Source of the DNA: Opitutia bacterium
GTDB taxonomy: Bacteria; Verrucomicrobiota; Verrucomicrobiia; Opitutales; Opitutaceae
Assembly (NCBI GenBank): GCA_016190985.1
Contig: JACPPI010000029.1
Coordinates: 18,269-82,268 of the forward strand
Length of the DNA stretch: 64,000 nt
Reading direction: 5' to 3'
Positions 25,559-34,628 of this stretch are shown here, one piece after another (positions within the stretch are counted from its first letter, which is position 1; each line of letters opens with the position of its first letter). The position numbers and the translations under genes were made by a program. The notes beneath the pieces are model-generated. The model was not told the origin of the DNA and ran no database searches. It saw only the letters and a list, made by a program, of their open reading frames with translations.

Positions 25559-26977
25559 ATGGCCCGCTCCGTCGATGATTCCGGCTCCCTTTTTGGCGAC
25601 GAACCCTCGCGCGCCGACCCTCCGCTGCCAGGCAGGCCCGCCGCGCATCCTCCTTCGCCCGATGGGCTACGGCGGACAAGTCAGCCGCTCGCCGCGCGGA
25701 TGCGCCCGCAGTCGCTCGGGGAACTCGTCGGTCAGGAGCACATCCTGCAGGCAGGCAGCCTGCTGCCCCGGCTGATCGCCAGCAACCGCTTCGGCAGCCT
25801 GCTCTTCTACGGCCCGCCGGGCTGCGGCAAGACGAGCCTCGCCGAGGTCATCGCCCGCGAGACGAAAAGCCGCTTCGTGCGCGTCAACGCCGTTATGTCC
25901 AACGTGGCCGAGCTGCGCGAAATCCTCGCGGCGGCCCGGCGGCGGACCGAGGCCGCGACGGATGCGACGGCCCCGGCGGCGACGATCCTCTTCATCGACG
26001 AGCTGCACCGCTTCAACAAGTCGCAGCAGGACCTGCTGCTGCCCGACGTGGAGGAGGGCAGCGTGCGCCTGATCGGGGCGACCACGCACAACCCCGGATT
26101 CTATGTCAATCCGCCGCTGCTCAGCCGCAGTCACCTGTTCCGGCTCGAACCCCTCGCGGCCGGCGCCGTGGCCGGCGTCTTACGGCGCGCCCTCACCGAT
26201 GTGGAGCGCGGCCTCGGCGGGCGCGGGCACACGGCGCCGGACAAGGTGCTGGCCGATCTCGCCGTGCTGTGCGACGGCGACCTCCGCCGCGCGCTCAACG
26301 CCCTCGAGGTCATCGCGCTCTCGTTGCCGGAGCAGGCGGCCATCGGCGAAAAGGAGCTGGAGCTCTTCGCCCGCGAGCGGCGCATCCGCTACGACGCCGA
26401 CGAGGACGAGCACTACGACACCATCTCGGCCTTCATCAAGAGCTGTCGCGGCAGCGATCCCGACGCGGCGATGTATTGGCTGGCGAAGATGCTGGCCGGC
26501 GGCGAGGACCCGCGCTTCATCGCCCGGCGGCTCGTGATCCTCGCCAGCGAGGACGTGGGCCTGGCCGACCCGCAGGCGCTGCCGCTCACGGTGGCGGCGC
26601 ACCACGCCTGCGATTTCATCGGCCTGCCCGAGGCCGAGCTGACGCTCGCGCACGCCACGCTCTACATCGCCACGGCGCCGAAGAGCAACTCGGCGACCCT
26701 CGCGCTCGCCGCGGCCCACGGCGTGCTCAAGGAGGCGCCCGTGCAGGCCGTGCCGGTGCCGCTCCGCGACAAGAGCGGGGCCGCCAGCAAGCAGGCCGGC
26801 CACGGGAAGGGCTACCTGTATTCGCACGACTACCCGGAGAACATCTCCGGCCAGGCTTATCTCGAAAAACCGCTCGCGCTCTACACGCCCAAGACGGCCG
26901 GCTGGGAGGCGAAGATCGCCGAGCGGCTGGCGCGGTGGCGGGAGCTAAGGGCGAAGATGACCCAGGGCCCGAAGTAG
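25559..26977 (+). CDS. rarA: Replication-associated recombination protein A (MgsA/RarA AAA+ ATPase)
   Basis: QPLAARMRPQSLGELVGQEHIL, LLFYGPPGCGKTSLAEVIA, ILFIDELHRFNKSQQD, IGATTHNPGFYVNPPLLSR. Confidence 0.95.
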   Translation: MARSVDDSGSLFGDEPSRADPPLPGRPAAHPPSPDGLRRTSQPLAARMRPQSLGELVGQEHILQAGSLLPRLIASNRFGSLLFYGPPGCGKTSLAEVIARETKSRFVRVNAVMSNVAELREILAAARRRTEAATDATAPAATILFIDELHRFNKSQQDLLLPDVEEGSVRLIGATTHNPGFYVNPPLLSRSHLFRLEPLAAGAVAGVLRRALTDVERGLGGRGHTAPDKVLADLAVLCDGDLRRALNALEVIALSLPEQAAIGEKELELFARERRIRYDADEDEHYDTISAFIKSCRGSDPDAAMYWLAKMLAGGEDPRFIARRLVILASEDVGLADPQALPLTVAAHHACDFIGLPEAELTLAHATLYIATAPKSNSATLALAAAHGVLKEAPVQAVPVPLRDKSGAASKQAGHGKGYLYSHDYPENISGQAYLEKPLALYTPKTAGWEAKIAERLARWRELRAKMTQGPK

Positions 26978-27011
26978 GGGCGCAGTCTTGCTGCGCCCAC
27001 GTGTCTGCTTT

Positions 27012-27060
27012 TGTGGGAGCGACCTTGGTCGCGACAGTCGCGTGCAAGCACGCTCCCACA
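27012..27060. repeat. REP-like palindrome, GTGGGAGCG family
   Basis: TGTGGGAGCGACCTTGGTCGCGACAGTCGCGTGCAAGCACGCTCCCACA. Confidence 0.92.
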
Positions 27061-27184
27061 CTCTCAGCACAGGGCAGGTCAGGCGCCGGGGTGTTGGGTG
27101 CATGAGCCGTAAAACGGGCCTTTATCCCCCGGTCGCCCTCCACCCCGGGCTTGCACGGGCGGATTGGCTGGCTAGAGTGCGGCC

Positions 27185-27697
27185 ATGAAATTGCTCGCCG
27201 TCGCCACCTGTCTTTTGTTCGCCACCGGCCTGATTCAGGCGCAGACGCCCGCGGCAGCCAAGTCGGCCGACCTGAAGGCTCCGGCGCCCGATGCGGCCGC
27301 ACCCAAGGCGCCCGCAGGCAAAGCCGCCACCGCGGCCCCTCCGGCCAAGAAAGTTGAAAAGAAAAAAGAGGAGCTGCCGAAGATTCCCGGCACCGTGATC
27401 AACCGGCCCAACGGCACGTTCCTCGGCCTCGAGGTGGTGGGCGGCAACTTCAAGCTCACGTTCTACGACAAGAAGCACAAGCCCATGGCGGTGGACGTGA
27501 CCCGCGCCACGGCGCGCTGGCCCAATCCGCGTTCGCCCGGCGACAACCGCACCGTGCTCAACGGCAGCGGCGCCGCCCTCGTGGGCCAGAAGCCGGTCGT
27601 GCCCCCGTTCAAATTCAACGTGTTCCTCACGCTGCTCGTGGGCGAGGGCGAGGAGGCCAAGGCGGTCGAGAATTACACCGTGGCGTTCAAGGGCTGA
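27185..27697 (+). CDS. Hypothetical secreted protein with Ala/Pro/Lys-rich N-terminal region
   Basis: Signal peptide MKLLAVATCLLFATGLIQA; no family recognised. Confidence 0.6.
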   Translation: MKLLAVATCLLFATGLIQAQTPAAAKSADLKAPAPDAAAPKAPAGKAATAAPPAKKVEKKKEELPKIPGTVINRPNGTFLGLEVVGGNFKLTFYDKKHKPMAVDVTRATARWPNPRSPGDNRTVLNGSGAALVGQKPVVPPFKFNVFLTLLVGEGEEAKAVENYTVAFKG

Positions 27698-27806
27698 ACC
27701 ATGCGCCCAGGCCCAAACCTAGCGGCTTCGCCGGGTTCTCAAGCAACTTGGCAAACGTCAAGACCCGATGCCTTCAGGTCGGATTTGAACACTCATTGAA
27801 GCGAAA

Positions 27807-28583
27807 ATGCTCAAGCCGAACTTGATCGTCACATTTCTAGCCTGGCTGCTGTTCTCAGCCGTAGGCGCACTTTCGGCGGAACGGGATCCCAACATGCTGC
27901 ATGTCCTAAGCAGCAACGCCAGTCACCCGGCAATTTCCAAACTGGTTCCGTTGTTTGAGCAGCAATTCCAGGCCAAAGTGCGGGTTGAATATGCCAATAA
28001 TCCAATACTCAAGCAGCAGATCGAAGCAGGAGCTGAATTCGATGTGGTGATTATCGAGCCCAAGATGCTTCAGGAGCTTGCGCAACGGGGCTTGGTTGCT
28101 GAAAACTCGATCGTCCCGTTAGCGGCAATCGGCATGGCATTAGTATCGAAAGAAGGTGCTCCTGCGGTGGATATCGGCTCCGTGGAATCCTTCAAAAAGG
28201 TCCTGCTTTCAGCAAAATCAATCGCCTACACCGCTGACGGGCACAGCGGGGCGGTTTTTCTAAGCACACTCGAAAAATTAGGCCTCACCGAGCAAATGAA
28301 ACCGAAACTCGTGCCGGTTGTGGGCCGGCTTTCCACTCTGGCCGTGGCGGAGGGTGAAGCGCAATACACAGCCTTTCCTTTGGCGGGTTCTGTTCCGGGT
28401 GGCCAAATGGCGGGTAAGTTCCCGGATGCAGTGCAAACATATATCGGGATTTCGGCCGCCAAAAGCTCACGCTCGCTCGGTCCGGTATTACGAGATAAAT
28501 TCCTGAAGTATCTTCAGTCGGAGCCGGCCAGGACTCTGTTTGGATCCATGGGGTTTTCGCCGGCACCGTCCAGGCAGAAATAG
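27807..28583 (+). CDS. Molybdate-type ABC transporter substrate-binding protein (ModA-like)
   Basis: Signal peptide; LHVLSSNASHPAISKLVPLFEQQFQAKV...FDVVIIEPKMLQEL...YTADGHSGAVFLSTLEKLGL. Confidence 0.75.
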   Translation: MLKPNLIVTFLAWLLFSAVGALSAERDPNMLHVLSSNASHPAISKLVPLFEQQFQAKVRVEYANNPILKQQIEAGAEFDVVIIEPKMLQELAQRGLVAENSIVPLAAIGMALVSKEGAPAVDIGSVESFKKVLLSAKSIAYTADGHSGAVFLSTLEKLGLTEQMKPKLVPVVGRLSTLAVAEGEAQYTAFPLAGSVPGGQMAGKFPDAVQTYIGISAAKSSRSLGPVLRDKFLKYLQSEPARTLFGSMGFSPAPSRQK

Positions 28584-28741
28584 ACCCGGCCCTGCCCAAG
28601 ATGCCCGGTTTCGGTTTTTGAGAGCGCCAACCGTCCGGTGCCAGCCCGCTGCCAGTCAGCTGCGGAGGATGGCCGGGAACGGGCGGCCAACCCCGGATTT
28701 GACAGCGGCGGCGGGGTTGCAAAGCTTGACCGCTTTCCACC

Positions 28742-29836
28742 ATGTCCGCCGCCACGCCCTTTGACTCCATCGAGCACGCGATCCAGACGATCGCCGCCGG
28801 GGGCTTGATCGTCGTCACGGACGACGAGGGCCGAGAGAACGAGGGCGACCTGGTCATGGCGGCGGAGAAGGCGACGCCGGAGCTGGTCAACATGATGATC
28901 CGCCACGCCCGCGGCCTGATCTGCGTGCCGATGGTGGAGCCGCAGTTGAAGCGCCTCGGCATCAATCCCATGGTGCAGCAGAACCGCGAGGCCCACGGCA
29001 CGGCCTTCACCGTGTCGGTGGACGCGGCCGAGGGCATCACGACGGGCATCAGCGCCTTTGACCGCGCCCGCACCATCCGGCTGCTGGCCGACCCGGCGAC
29101 CCGCTCGGACGAGCTGGTGCAGCCGGGCCACATCTTCCCGTTGTGCTCCCGGTCCGGCGGCGTGCTGGAGCGCGCCGGCCACACCGAGGCGGCGGTGGAC
29201 CTCGCCGCGCTGGCCGGGCTGAAACCCGCCGCCGTGATCTGCGAGGTGCTGAGCGAGGACGGCACCATGGCGCGCCTGCCCGAGCTGATTGAATTCAAGC
29301 AGCGGCACAAGCTGCCCCTCATCTCCATCTCCGCGCTGATCGAATACCGGCACCGCCGCGAGCAGCTGGTGGAGCAGGTGGCGACGCGGCCCTTCGCCTC
29401 GGAATACGGCGAGTTCCAGCTCCACGTTTTCCGCAGCAAGGTCGACGGGCGGCACCACCTCGCCTTCACCAAGGGCCGGCTCGACGCCGCGCCCACGCTG
29501 GTGCGTGTCCACACGGAGAACCTGCTGAGCGACGTCTTCCACGCGCGCGACATGGGCGGCCACCGCTCGCTGCTGGCCTCGCTGGAGCGCGTGGCCCAGG
29601 CCGGCCACGGCGTGATCGTCTACATGGAGCAGACCGGCCGCATGCAGGAGGCCCTGCTGAACGCCGGCCAGCGGGCCCCCGGCGGCGGTCCCGCCAACCT
29701 GCGCGACTACGGGATCGGTGCCCAGATCCTGACCGCCCTCGGCCTGAAGAAAATCCGCCTGCTGCAACACTCGCCCCGCCGCGTCGTCGGCCTCGACGGC
29801 TACGGGCTGGAGATCGTGGAGCAGATACCGGTCTGA
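28742..29836 (+). CDS. ribB: 3,4-dihydroxy-2-butanone-4-phosphate synthase fused to degenerate GTP cyclohydrolase II domain
   Basis: GLIVVTDDEGRENEGDLVMAAE, ITTGISAFDRA, RPGHIFPL-like QPGHIFPLCSR, GHTEAAVDL; C-terminal half lacks GCHII cysteines. Confidence 0.92.
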   Translation: MSAATPFDSIEHAIQTIAAGGLIVVTDDEGRENEGDLVMAAEKATPELVNMMIRHARGLICVPMVEPQLKRLGINPMVQQNREAHGTAFTVSVDAAEGITTGISAFDRARTIRLLADPATRSDELVQPGHIFPLCSRSGGVLERAGHTEAAVDLAALAGLKPAAVICEVLSEDGTMARLPELIEFKQRHKLPLISISALIEYRHRREQLVEQVATRPFASEYGEFQLHVFRSKVDGRHHLAFTKGRLDAAPTLVRVHTENLLSDVFHARDMGGHRSLLASLERVAQAGHGVIVYMEQTGRMQEALLNAGQRAPGGGPANLRDYGIGAQILTALGLKKIRLLQHSPRRVVGLDGYGLEIVEQIPV

Positions 29837-29882
29837 GATTTCGATTGCGGCACGACCGCTTCCACTCTGCCCTGAACCCTCC

Positions 29883-30392
29883 ATGAGCCTCGCCGCGCCC
29901 AAAGAAATCACGCTCGATGGTGCCCCGTTTTCGGTCGGCATCGTCGCCGCGCGCTTCAACCCCGCGCTGGTGGAGGCGCTGCTGCGCGCCGTGCGGGCCG
30001 GACTGGCCGCCGCCGGGGTGAAGACATCGCGCGTCACGGTCCTCCGCGTGCCGGGCTCGCACGAGTTGCCCGTCGCGGCCCAGTGGCTGGCGCGGGGCGG
30101 CCGGCGCGATGTCGTCGTCGCCCTCGGCGTGCTGATCGGCGGCGACACCAACCACCACGAGATGGTGGGGCAGAGCGTGTCGCACGCGTTCCAGCAGGTG
30201 GCGCTCGCGACCGGCGTTCCGGTCGTCAACGGCGTCATCGTGGCCGACAATGTGAAGCAGGCGCGGGCGCGCTGCACCGGCCGCATCAACCGCGGCGCGG
30301 AGTTCGCGCGCGCCGCGCTGGAGATGGCGGCGCTGAAGCGCGCCACGCCTGTTTCGCCCAGGCTACGCAGGCCAAGACGGAGGAATTCATGA
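29883..30392 (+). CDS. ribH: 6,7-dimethyl-8-ribityllumazine synthase
   Basis: VGIVAARFNPALVEALL, VPGSHELPVAAQWLA, ALGVLIGGDTNHHEMV, PVVNGVIVADNVKQARAR. Confidence 0.95.
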   Translation: MSLAAPKEITLDGAPFSVGIVAARFNPALVEALLRAVRAGLAAAGVKTSRVTVLRVPGSHELPVAAQWLARGGRRDVVVALGVLIGGDTNHHEMVGQSVSHAFQQVALATGVPVVNGVIVADNVKQARARCTGRINRGAEFARAALEMAALKRATPVSPRLRRPRRRNS

Positions 30393-30835
30393 CCAGCCAG
30401 TTCACCCAGCGCCGGGAGTGCCGCGCCGCGGCCTTCCAGTATCTTTATTCCTGGAGCGTCAACCAGCCCTCCAGCCCGACGGACGACCTGCGGCTGTTCT
30501 TCGAGCACCTGGACAAGCCGCGCGAGCACTACGCCTTCGCCGAGGAGCTGATCCACGGCACGATCGAGCACGTGGCCGAGATCGACGGCCACATCAAGGC
30601 GCTGGCGCACAACTGGGAGTTCGACCGCGTCGCCCGGATCGACCTCGCCATCCTGCGCCTCGCGATGTTCGAGATGCTCTACCGCAAGGACATCCCGCCC
30701 GTCGTCTCGATCAACGAGGCCATCGACCTGAGCAAGCAGTATTCCAGCGCCGACGCGAAGCGGTTCATCAACGGCATCCTCGACCGCATGAAGGACAAGC
30801 TCGGCCGCGACTCGCGCAAGCCGGCCACGGAGTGA
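30389..30835 (+). CDS. nusB: Transcription antitermination factor NusB
   Basis: RRECRAAAFQYLYSW; FDRVARIDLAILRLAMFEMLYRKDIPPVVSINEAIDLSKQYSSADAKRFINGILDRM. Confidence 0.95.
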   Translation: MTSQFTQRRECRAAAFQYLYSWSVNQPSSPTDDLRLFFEHLDKPREHYAFAEELIHGTIEHVAEIDGHIKALAHNWEFDRVARIDLAILRLAMFEMLYRKDIPPVVSINEAIDLSKQYSSADAKRFINGILDRMKDKLGRDSRKPATE

Positions 30836-30872
30836 TGTGGAGAATTGTAATCTGGAACTCAGGAAATCAGGG

Positions 30873-31262
30873 ATGGCCGAGCTAGGAAACAAAGAGCTCA
30901 GTGGCCGGGTGATCGAGGCCGCCATCAGGGTCCATCAGGTCCTTGGGCCTGGTTTCATCGAGGCCGTCTATGAAAACGCCCTGTGCATTGAACTGGCCAA
31001 GCGCGGCCTCCGTTTTGAGCGCCAAAAGACGATTGCGATCCGCTACGAAGGGGTGGCCGTCGGAGAGCATCGTTTGGATCTTTTGATTGAAGGTGTGTTG
31101 CTGGTGGAACTGAAAGCGGTCAGCGAACTGAACAAGGTGTTCTTCGCCATCGGGCGGTCCTATATGAAGGCCGCCGGGGTCGAGGACGGCTTGATTCTCA
31201 ATTTCTCCACCATGTCACTGACCGTAAAAAGGGTCGGGCGGGAATGGATCAATCCTTCCTGA
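30873..31262 (+). CDS. GxxExxY family protein
   Basis: LSGRVIEAAIRVHQVLGPGFIEAVYENALCIELAKRGL...RLDLLIEGVLLVELKAV. Confidence 0.9.
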   Translation: MAELGNKELSGRVIEAAIRVHQVLGPGFIEAVYENALCIELAKRGLRFERQKTIAIRYEGVAVGEHRLDLLIEGVLLVELKAVSELNKVFFAIGRSYMKAAGVEDGLILNFSTMSLTVKRVGREWINPS

Positions 31263-31277
31263 GTTCCAGATAAATTC

Positions 31278-32201
31278 ATGTTGTCGATTTTCAGAAAATT
31301 CAAGGACGGGCTGACCAGGACCGTCGCCGCCATCGGGGCCAAGACCCACGGGCTCTTTGGCGGCCGCCGGATCGACGCGGCCTCGCTCGCGGAGCTGGAG
31401 GAGGCGCTCTACACCGCCGACTTCGGCGTCGAGACGACCACGGAAATCCTCGAGGAGATCAAGGCCGCCTACCGCAAGGATGCCACGCTCCAAGGCCGGC
31501 AGGCCGCCGCCATCGGCGCGGCCGTGCTGCGGCGCGTGCTCGCGGGCAGTGAAGGCCGGCTGGAGCAGCCGGCCACGAAGCCCTGCGTCATCGCCATGAT
31601 CGGCGTCAACGGCTCGGGCAAGACGACGACCACGGCCAAGCTCGCGCACCGGCTCAAGGGCGAGGGCCGGTCCGTGATCGTGGCGGCGTGCGACACCTTC
31701 CGCGCCGCGGCGGTCGAGCAGCTCAAGAGCTGGGCCACGCGGTTGCAGATCGAGATCGTGGCCAGCCACACGGGGGCGGACTCGGCGGCGGTGGCCTTCG
31801 ACGCCTGGCAGGCGGCCAAGGCGCGCGGCCACGACTGGCTGATCGTCGACACGGCGGGCCGGCTGCACACCAAGGGCAACCTGATGGAGGAGCTGGCGAA
31901 GATCCGCCGCGTGCTGCAGAAAAACGATCCCGCCGCGCCGCAGCACCGCTGGCTCGTGGTCGACGGCTCGCTCGGGGCCAACTCGATCGAGCAGGCGAAG
32001 GTGTTCCACCAGAGCTTCGGCCTCACCGGACTGGTGGTCACGAAGCTCGACGGCACGAGCCGGGGCGGGGCGCTCGCCGGCATCTGGCGGCAGCTGCGGA
32101 TCCCGATCTATTTCATCGGCCTCGGCGAGCAGCCCGACGACCTCCAGCCGTTCTCGGTTGAGAACTACGCGAAAGCGGTCTTCGGGCTGGAGGCCGAGTA
32201 G
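31278..32201 (+). CDS. ftsY: Signal recognition particle receptor FtsY
   Basis: IGVNGSGKTTTTAKLA, AACDTFRAAAVEQL, WLIVDTAGRLHTKGNLMEEL, VVTKLDGTSRGG, YFIGLGEQPDDLQPF. Confidence 0.97.
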   Translation: MLSIFRKFKDGLTRTVAAIGAKTHGLFGGRRIDAASLAELEEALYTADFGVETTTEILEEIKAAYRKDATLQGRQAAAIGAAVLRRVLAGSEGRLEQPATKPCVIAMIGVNGSGKTTTTAKLAHRLKGEGRSVIVAACDTFRAAAVEQLKSWATRLQIEIVASHTGADSAAVAFDAWQAAKARGHDWLIVDTAGRLHTKGNLMEELAKIRRVLQKNDPAAPQHRWLVVDGSLGANSIEQAKVFHQSFGLTGLVVTKLDGTSRGGALAGIWRQLRIPIYFIGLGEQPDDLQPFSVENYAKAVFGLEAE

Positions 32202-32342
32202 GAGCTGCCCCGGCCCAAGAGCCTGTCCGGAAATCCGCACGTTGGTATTCGTGGGCCAGCGACCTTGGTCGCGCCCCAGAGGGCAACGAGCGCGTGCGAG
32301 CACGCTGCCCCACCACAGAAGCCCGGTTTCCGGACAGCCTCT

Positions 32343-32410
32343 AAGTCAACCATTGGTTGACATCAGCGCGGAGCCGGCGCCGGGAGCTGATGTCAACTAA
32401 TAGTTGACTT
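32343..32410. repeat. Long inverted repeat made of two GTCAAC(C/T)A-T-(A/G)GTTGAC-type palindromes
   Basis: AAGTCAACCATTGGTTGACATCAGC ... GCTGATGTCAACTAATAGTTGACTT, 23/25 pairing. Confidence 0.9.
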
Positions 32411-32444
32411 GGGCCTTGGGGCGCTGCGGAAACGGAGTGGCGGG

Positions 32445-34529
32445 TCAGAAGGTGGCGCGCACCCCGAGGGTCACGCTGCGGCCGGGCAGGGGCGCGATGT
32501 CCTTGAGGAAAGAGGTGCTCACGCGGGCGTCCGCGTCCGTGAGATTGGAACCGCGGACGAAAAGCTCCCATTCCACCCGCGACCGGGTGAAGCGGTAGCT
32601 GGCGTCGGCGCCGGCCAGGGTGTAGCCGGCGGTCTCGGTTTCGCCCGGCGCGGCGCGGCCCTGGCGAAACGAGTGCCGCAGGCCGAGGCCGGCATTCCAC
32701 GGGCCGGTGCTGTAGCGCAGGGCGGCGCCGGCGCGCAGGGGCGGGATGCGCGGCAGCGGCTCGTCGTCGGTCGTCTGCTGGGCGTGGACAGAGTCGCCCG
32801 TCAGGTCGAGGTGCAGCCGGCTGCTGTTGGTGTCCACAAAGTGAAGGGCCAGTTCCACCTCGCCGCCGTAGAAGACCGCGTCCTTGGCGATGAACTGGTA
32901 GATGGGCAGGAAGGAGTCGCCCGGCGGCACCGGATACGCGCGGAAAGCCTCCGTGCCTTGGTCGAAGTAGCGCGCCGGGTCCCGTTGCCCGAAGATGAAG
33001 CCCTTGATCCGGTTCACAAAGACGCCGGCCGAGCCGGTGACGAAGCCCGCGCGCTTGCGCAGGGTGAGGTCGAGGCCCAGGGAGTTTTCCCGGCCGAGGG
33101 CGGCGGTGCCGATCTCATACGCCCCGGTGCCGCCATGCGGCCCGTTGGAATAAAGCTCCGCCGCCACGGGGAGGCGCCGCGTGCAGGCCAGGGCCAGGCC
33201 GAGGGAATAGTCCTTGGCCGGATACAGGACGGCGCCGGCCGACAGGTTCAGGCCTTGGTCGGCGCGCTTTCCACCGGAGGCGGCGGCGTAGCCGGGATAG
33301 GCGGGCAGCGAGGGGCCGACCGCGCCGAGCCGGATGCTTTGCGCTTCCCAGCGGGCGCCGAACTGGAGGGTGAGCGCCGGGCCGGTCTTGTAGGACTGCA
33401 GAAAAAACAGCGCGTGATTGGCGGTCAGGGTCGGCGGGGTGACGACCTCCGCCCCGGTGGCGGAAAAATCGCTGCGCGAGGCCTGGAGGCCGACGGTGCC
33501 GGTGAGATCACCGGTGTCCCGCTGGACGAGTTCGAGGCGGCCCTCGTAGGCCTTGTTCCTGAACGTGGTGTTGGGCCGGCCTGTGGGGGCGTCGACCTCG
33601 GAATGGGTGTAGTCGGCGAGGCCAAAGCGGAGCTTCGCCGCCTTGAAGACCGCGAACGGCCGGGTGAACTCGGCGCGGAGGTCGGCGCGGCGCTGCCGCA
33701 GGTCGATGTAGATCGGTTCGCCCACGGGCACGCCGTAGACTGTGGCGTATTCGCCCACGGCCACGCCGATGTTCCCGGCCGCGCCGAAGCGGGTGGCGCC
33801 GACGGAGACGCTTTTCGTGGCGACCGCGCTGTTGACCAGGGTGCCCTGGTCGGCGGGGTTGGCGGGATCGGCGAAACCGGGGATGCGCAGGTCGCCGGTC
33901 TCGCTGCGCAGGAGGTTCACCTGCAAGGCGCGGGTGGGGCCGCCGGCCGTGACGGCGAGCACCCCGGTGCGCGCGTTGGACGCGGAACCATAGCGGAATT
34001 CCGCGCGGCCGCCGAGGGCGTGCGCGGGCGCGGCCGAGGGGATGCGGTTGTCGATGACGTTGACCACGCCGCCCATGGCGGAACTGCCGTAGAGCAGGGT
34101 CGCCGGGCCGCGCAGCACCTCGATGCGCTCGACGAGGAGCGGCTCGACGCTGACGTTGTGGTCGGGGCTGACGCTGGAGGCGTCCAGCGCGCCGACGCCG
34201 TTGTCGAGCATGCGCACACGGTCGCCGCCGAGCCCGCGGATGATGGGGCGGCTGGCGCCGGGGCCATAGGCGGTGGCGTTGATGCCGGGCACGGCGGCGA
34301 GGGTGTCGCCGAGGGTGGCCGCGACGCTGCGCCGGAGTTGCTCGCTCGCCAGCACGGCGGTGCCCTGGGCGAGGTCGAAGGAGGATTTCCGGTCCGGCCC
34401 GGCGCTGACAACCATGGTTTCGAGGGCAAGGGGTTCGTCGTGGTCGGAAGCGGGCTTGGCGGGGATGATCTGGGCGTGGGCCAGACCGGCGAGAACAGTG
34501 AAGAGGGGAAAGGCGCGGAAAGTTTTCAT
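32445..34529 (-). CDS. TonB-dependent outer-membrane receptor (ZnuD/CirA-like)
   Basis: LGDTLAAVPGINATAYGPGASRPIIRGLGGDRVRMLDNGVG plug domain; C-terminal GSNLTDADARVSTSFLKDIAPLPGRSVTLGVRATF. Confidence 0.88.
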   Translation of the reverse strand: MKTFRAFPLFTVLAGLAHAQIIPAKPASDHDEPLALETMVVSAGPDRKSSFDLAQGTAVLASEQLRRSVAATLGDTLAAVPGINATAYGPGASRPIIRGLGGDRVRMLDNGVGALDASSVSPDHNVSVEPLLVERIEVLRGPATLLYGSSAMGGVVNVIDNRIPSAAPAHALGGRAEFRYGSASNARTGVLAVTAGGPTRALQVNLLRSETGDLRIPGFADPANPADQGTLVNSAVATKSVSVGATRFGAAGNIGVAVGEYATVYGVPVGEPIYIDLRQRRADLRAEFTRPFAVFKAAKLRFGLADYTHSEVDAPTGRPNTTFRNKAYEGRLELVQRDTGDLTGTVGLQASRSDFSATGAEVVTPPTLTANHALFFLQSYKTGPALTLQFGARWEAQSIRLGAVGPSLPAYPGYAAASGGKRADQGLNLSAGAVLYPAKDYSLGLALACTRRLPVAAELYSNGPHGGTGAYEIGTAALGRENSLGLDLTLRKRAGFVTGSAGVFVNRIKGFIFGQRDPARYFDQGTEAFRAYPVPPGDSFLPIYQFIAKDAVFYGGEVELALHFVDTNSSRLHLDLTGDSVHAQQTTDDEPLPRIPPLRAGAALRYSTGPWNAGLGLRHSFRQGRAAPGETETAGYTLAGADASYRFTRSRVEWELFVRGSNLTDADARVSTSFLKDIAPLPGRSVTLGVRATF

Positions 34530-34628
34530 GACAAGGACAGGATTCGTGAGGGGGGACAGCCTGCCGGCACGCGGCCGGACAGGATTAATCAACGGCGGAC
34601 CCGAAGGCCGCCGGACAACGGACTGAAC

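Noticed and set aside
28584-28741. Possible FMN riboswitch upstream of ribB
   Set aside because: The conserved AGGGTGAAATTCCCGACCGGCGGT-like core is not present.
28514-30925. 803-aa minus-strand ORF
   Set aside because: Antisense to ribB, ribH and nusB.
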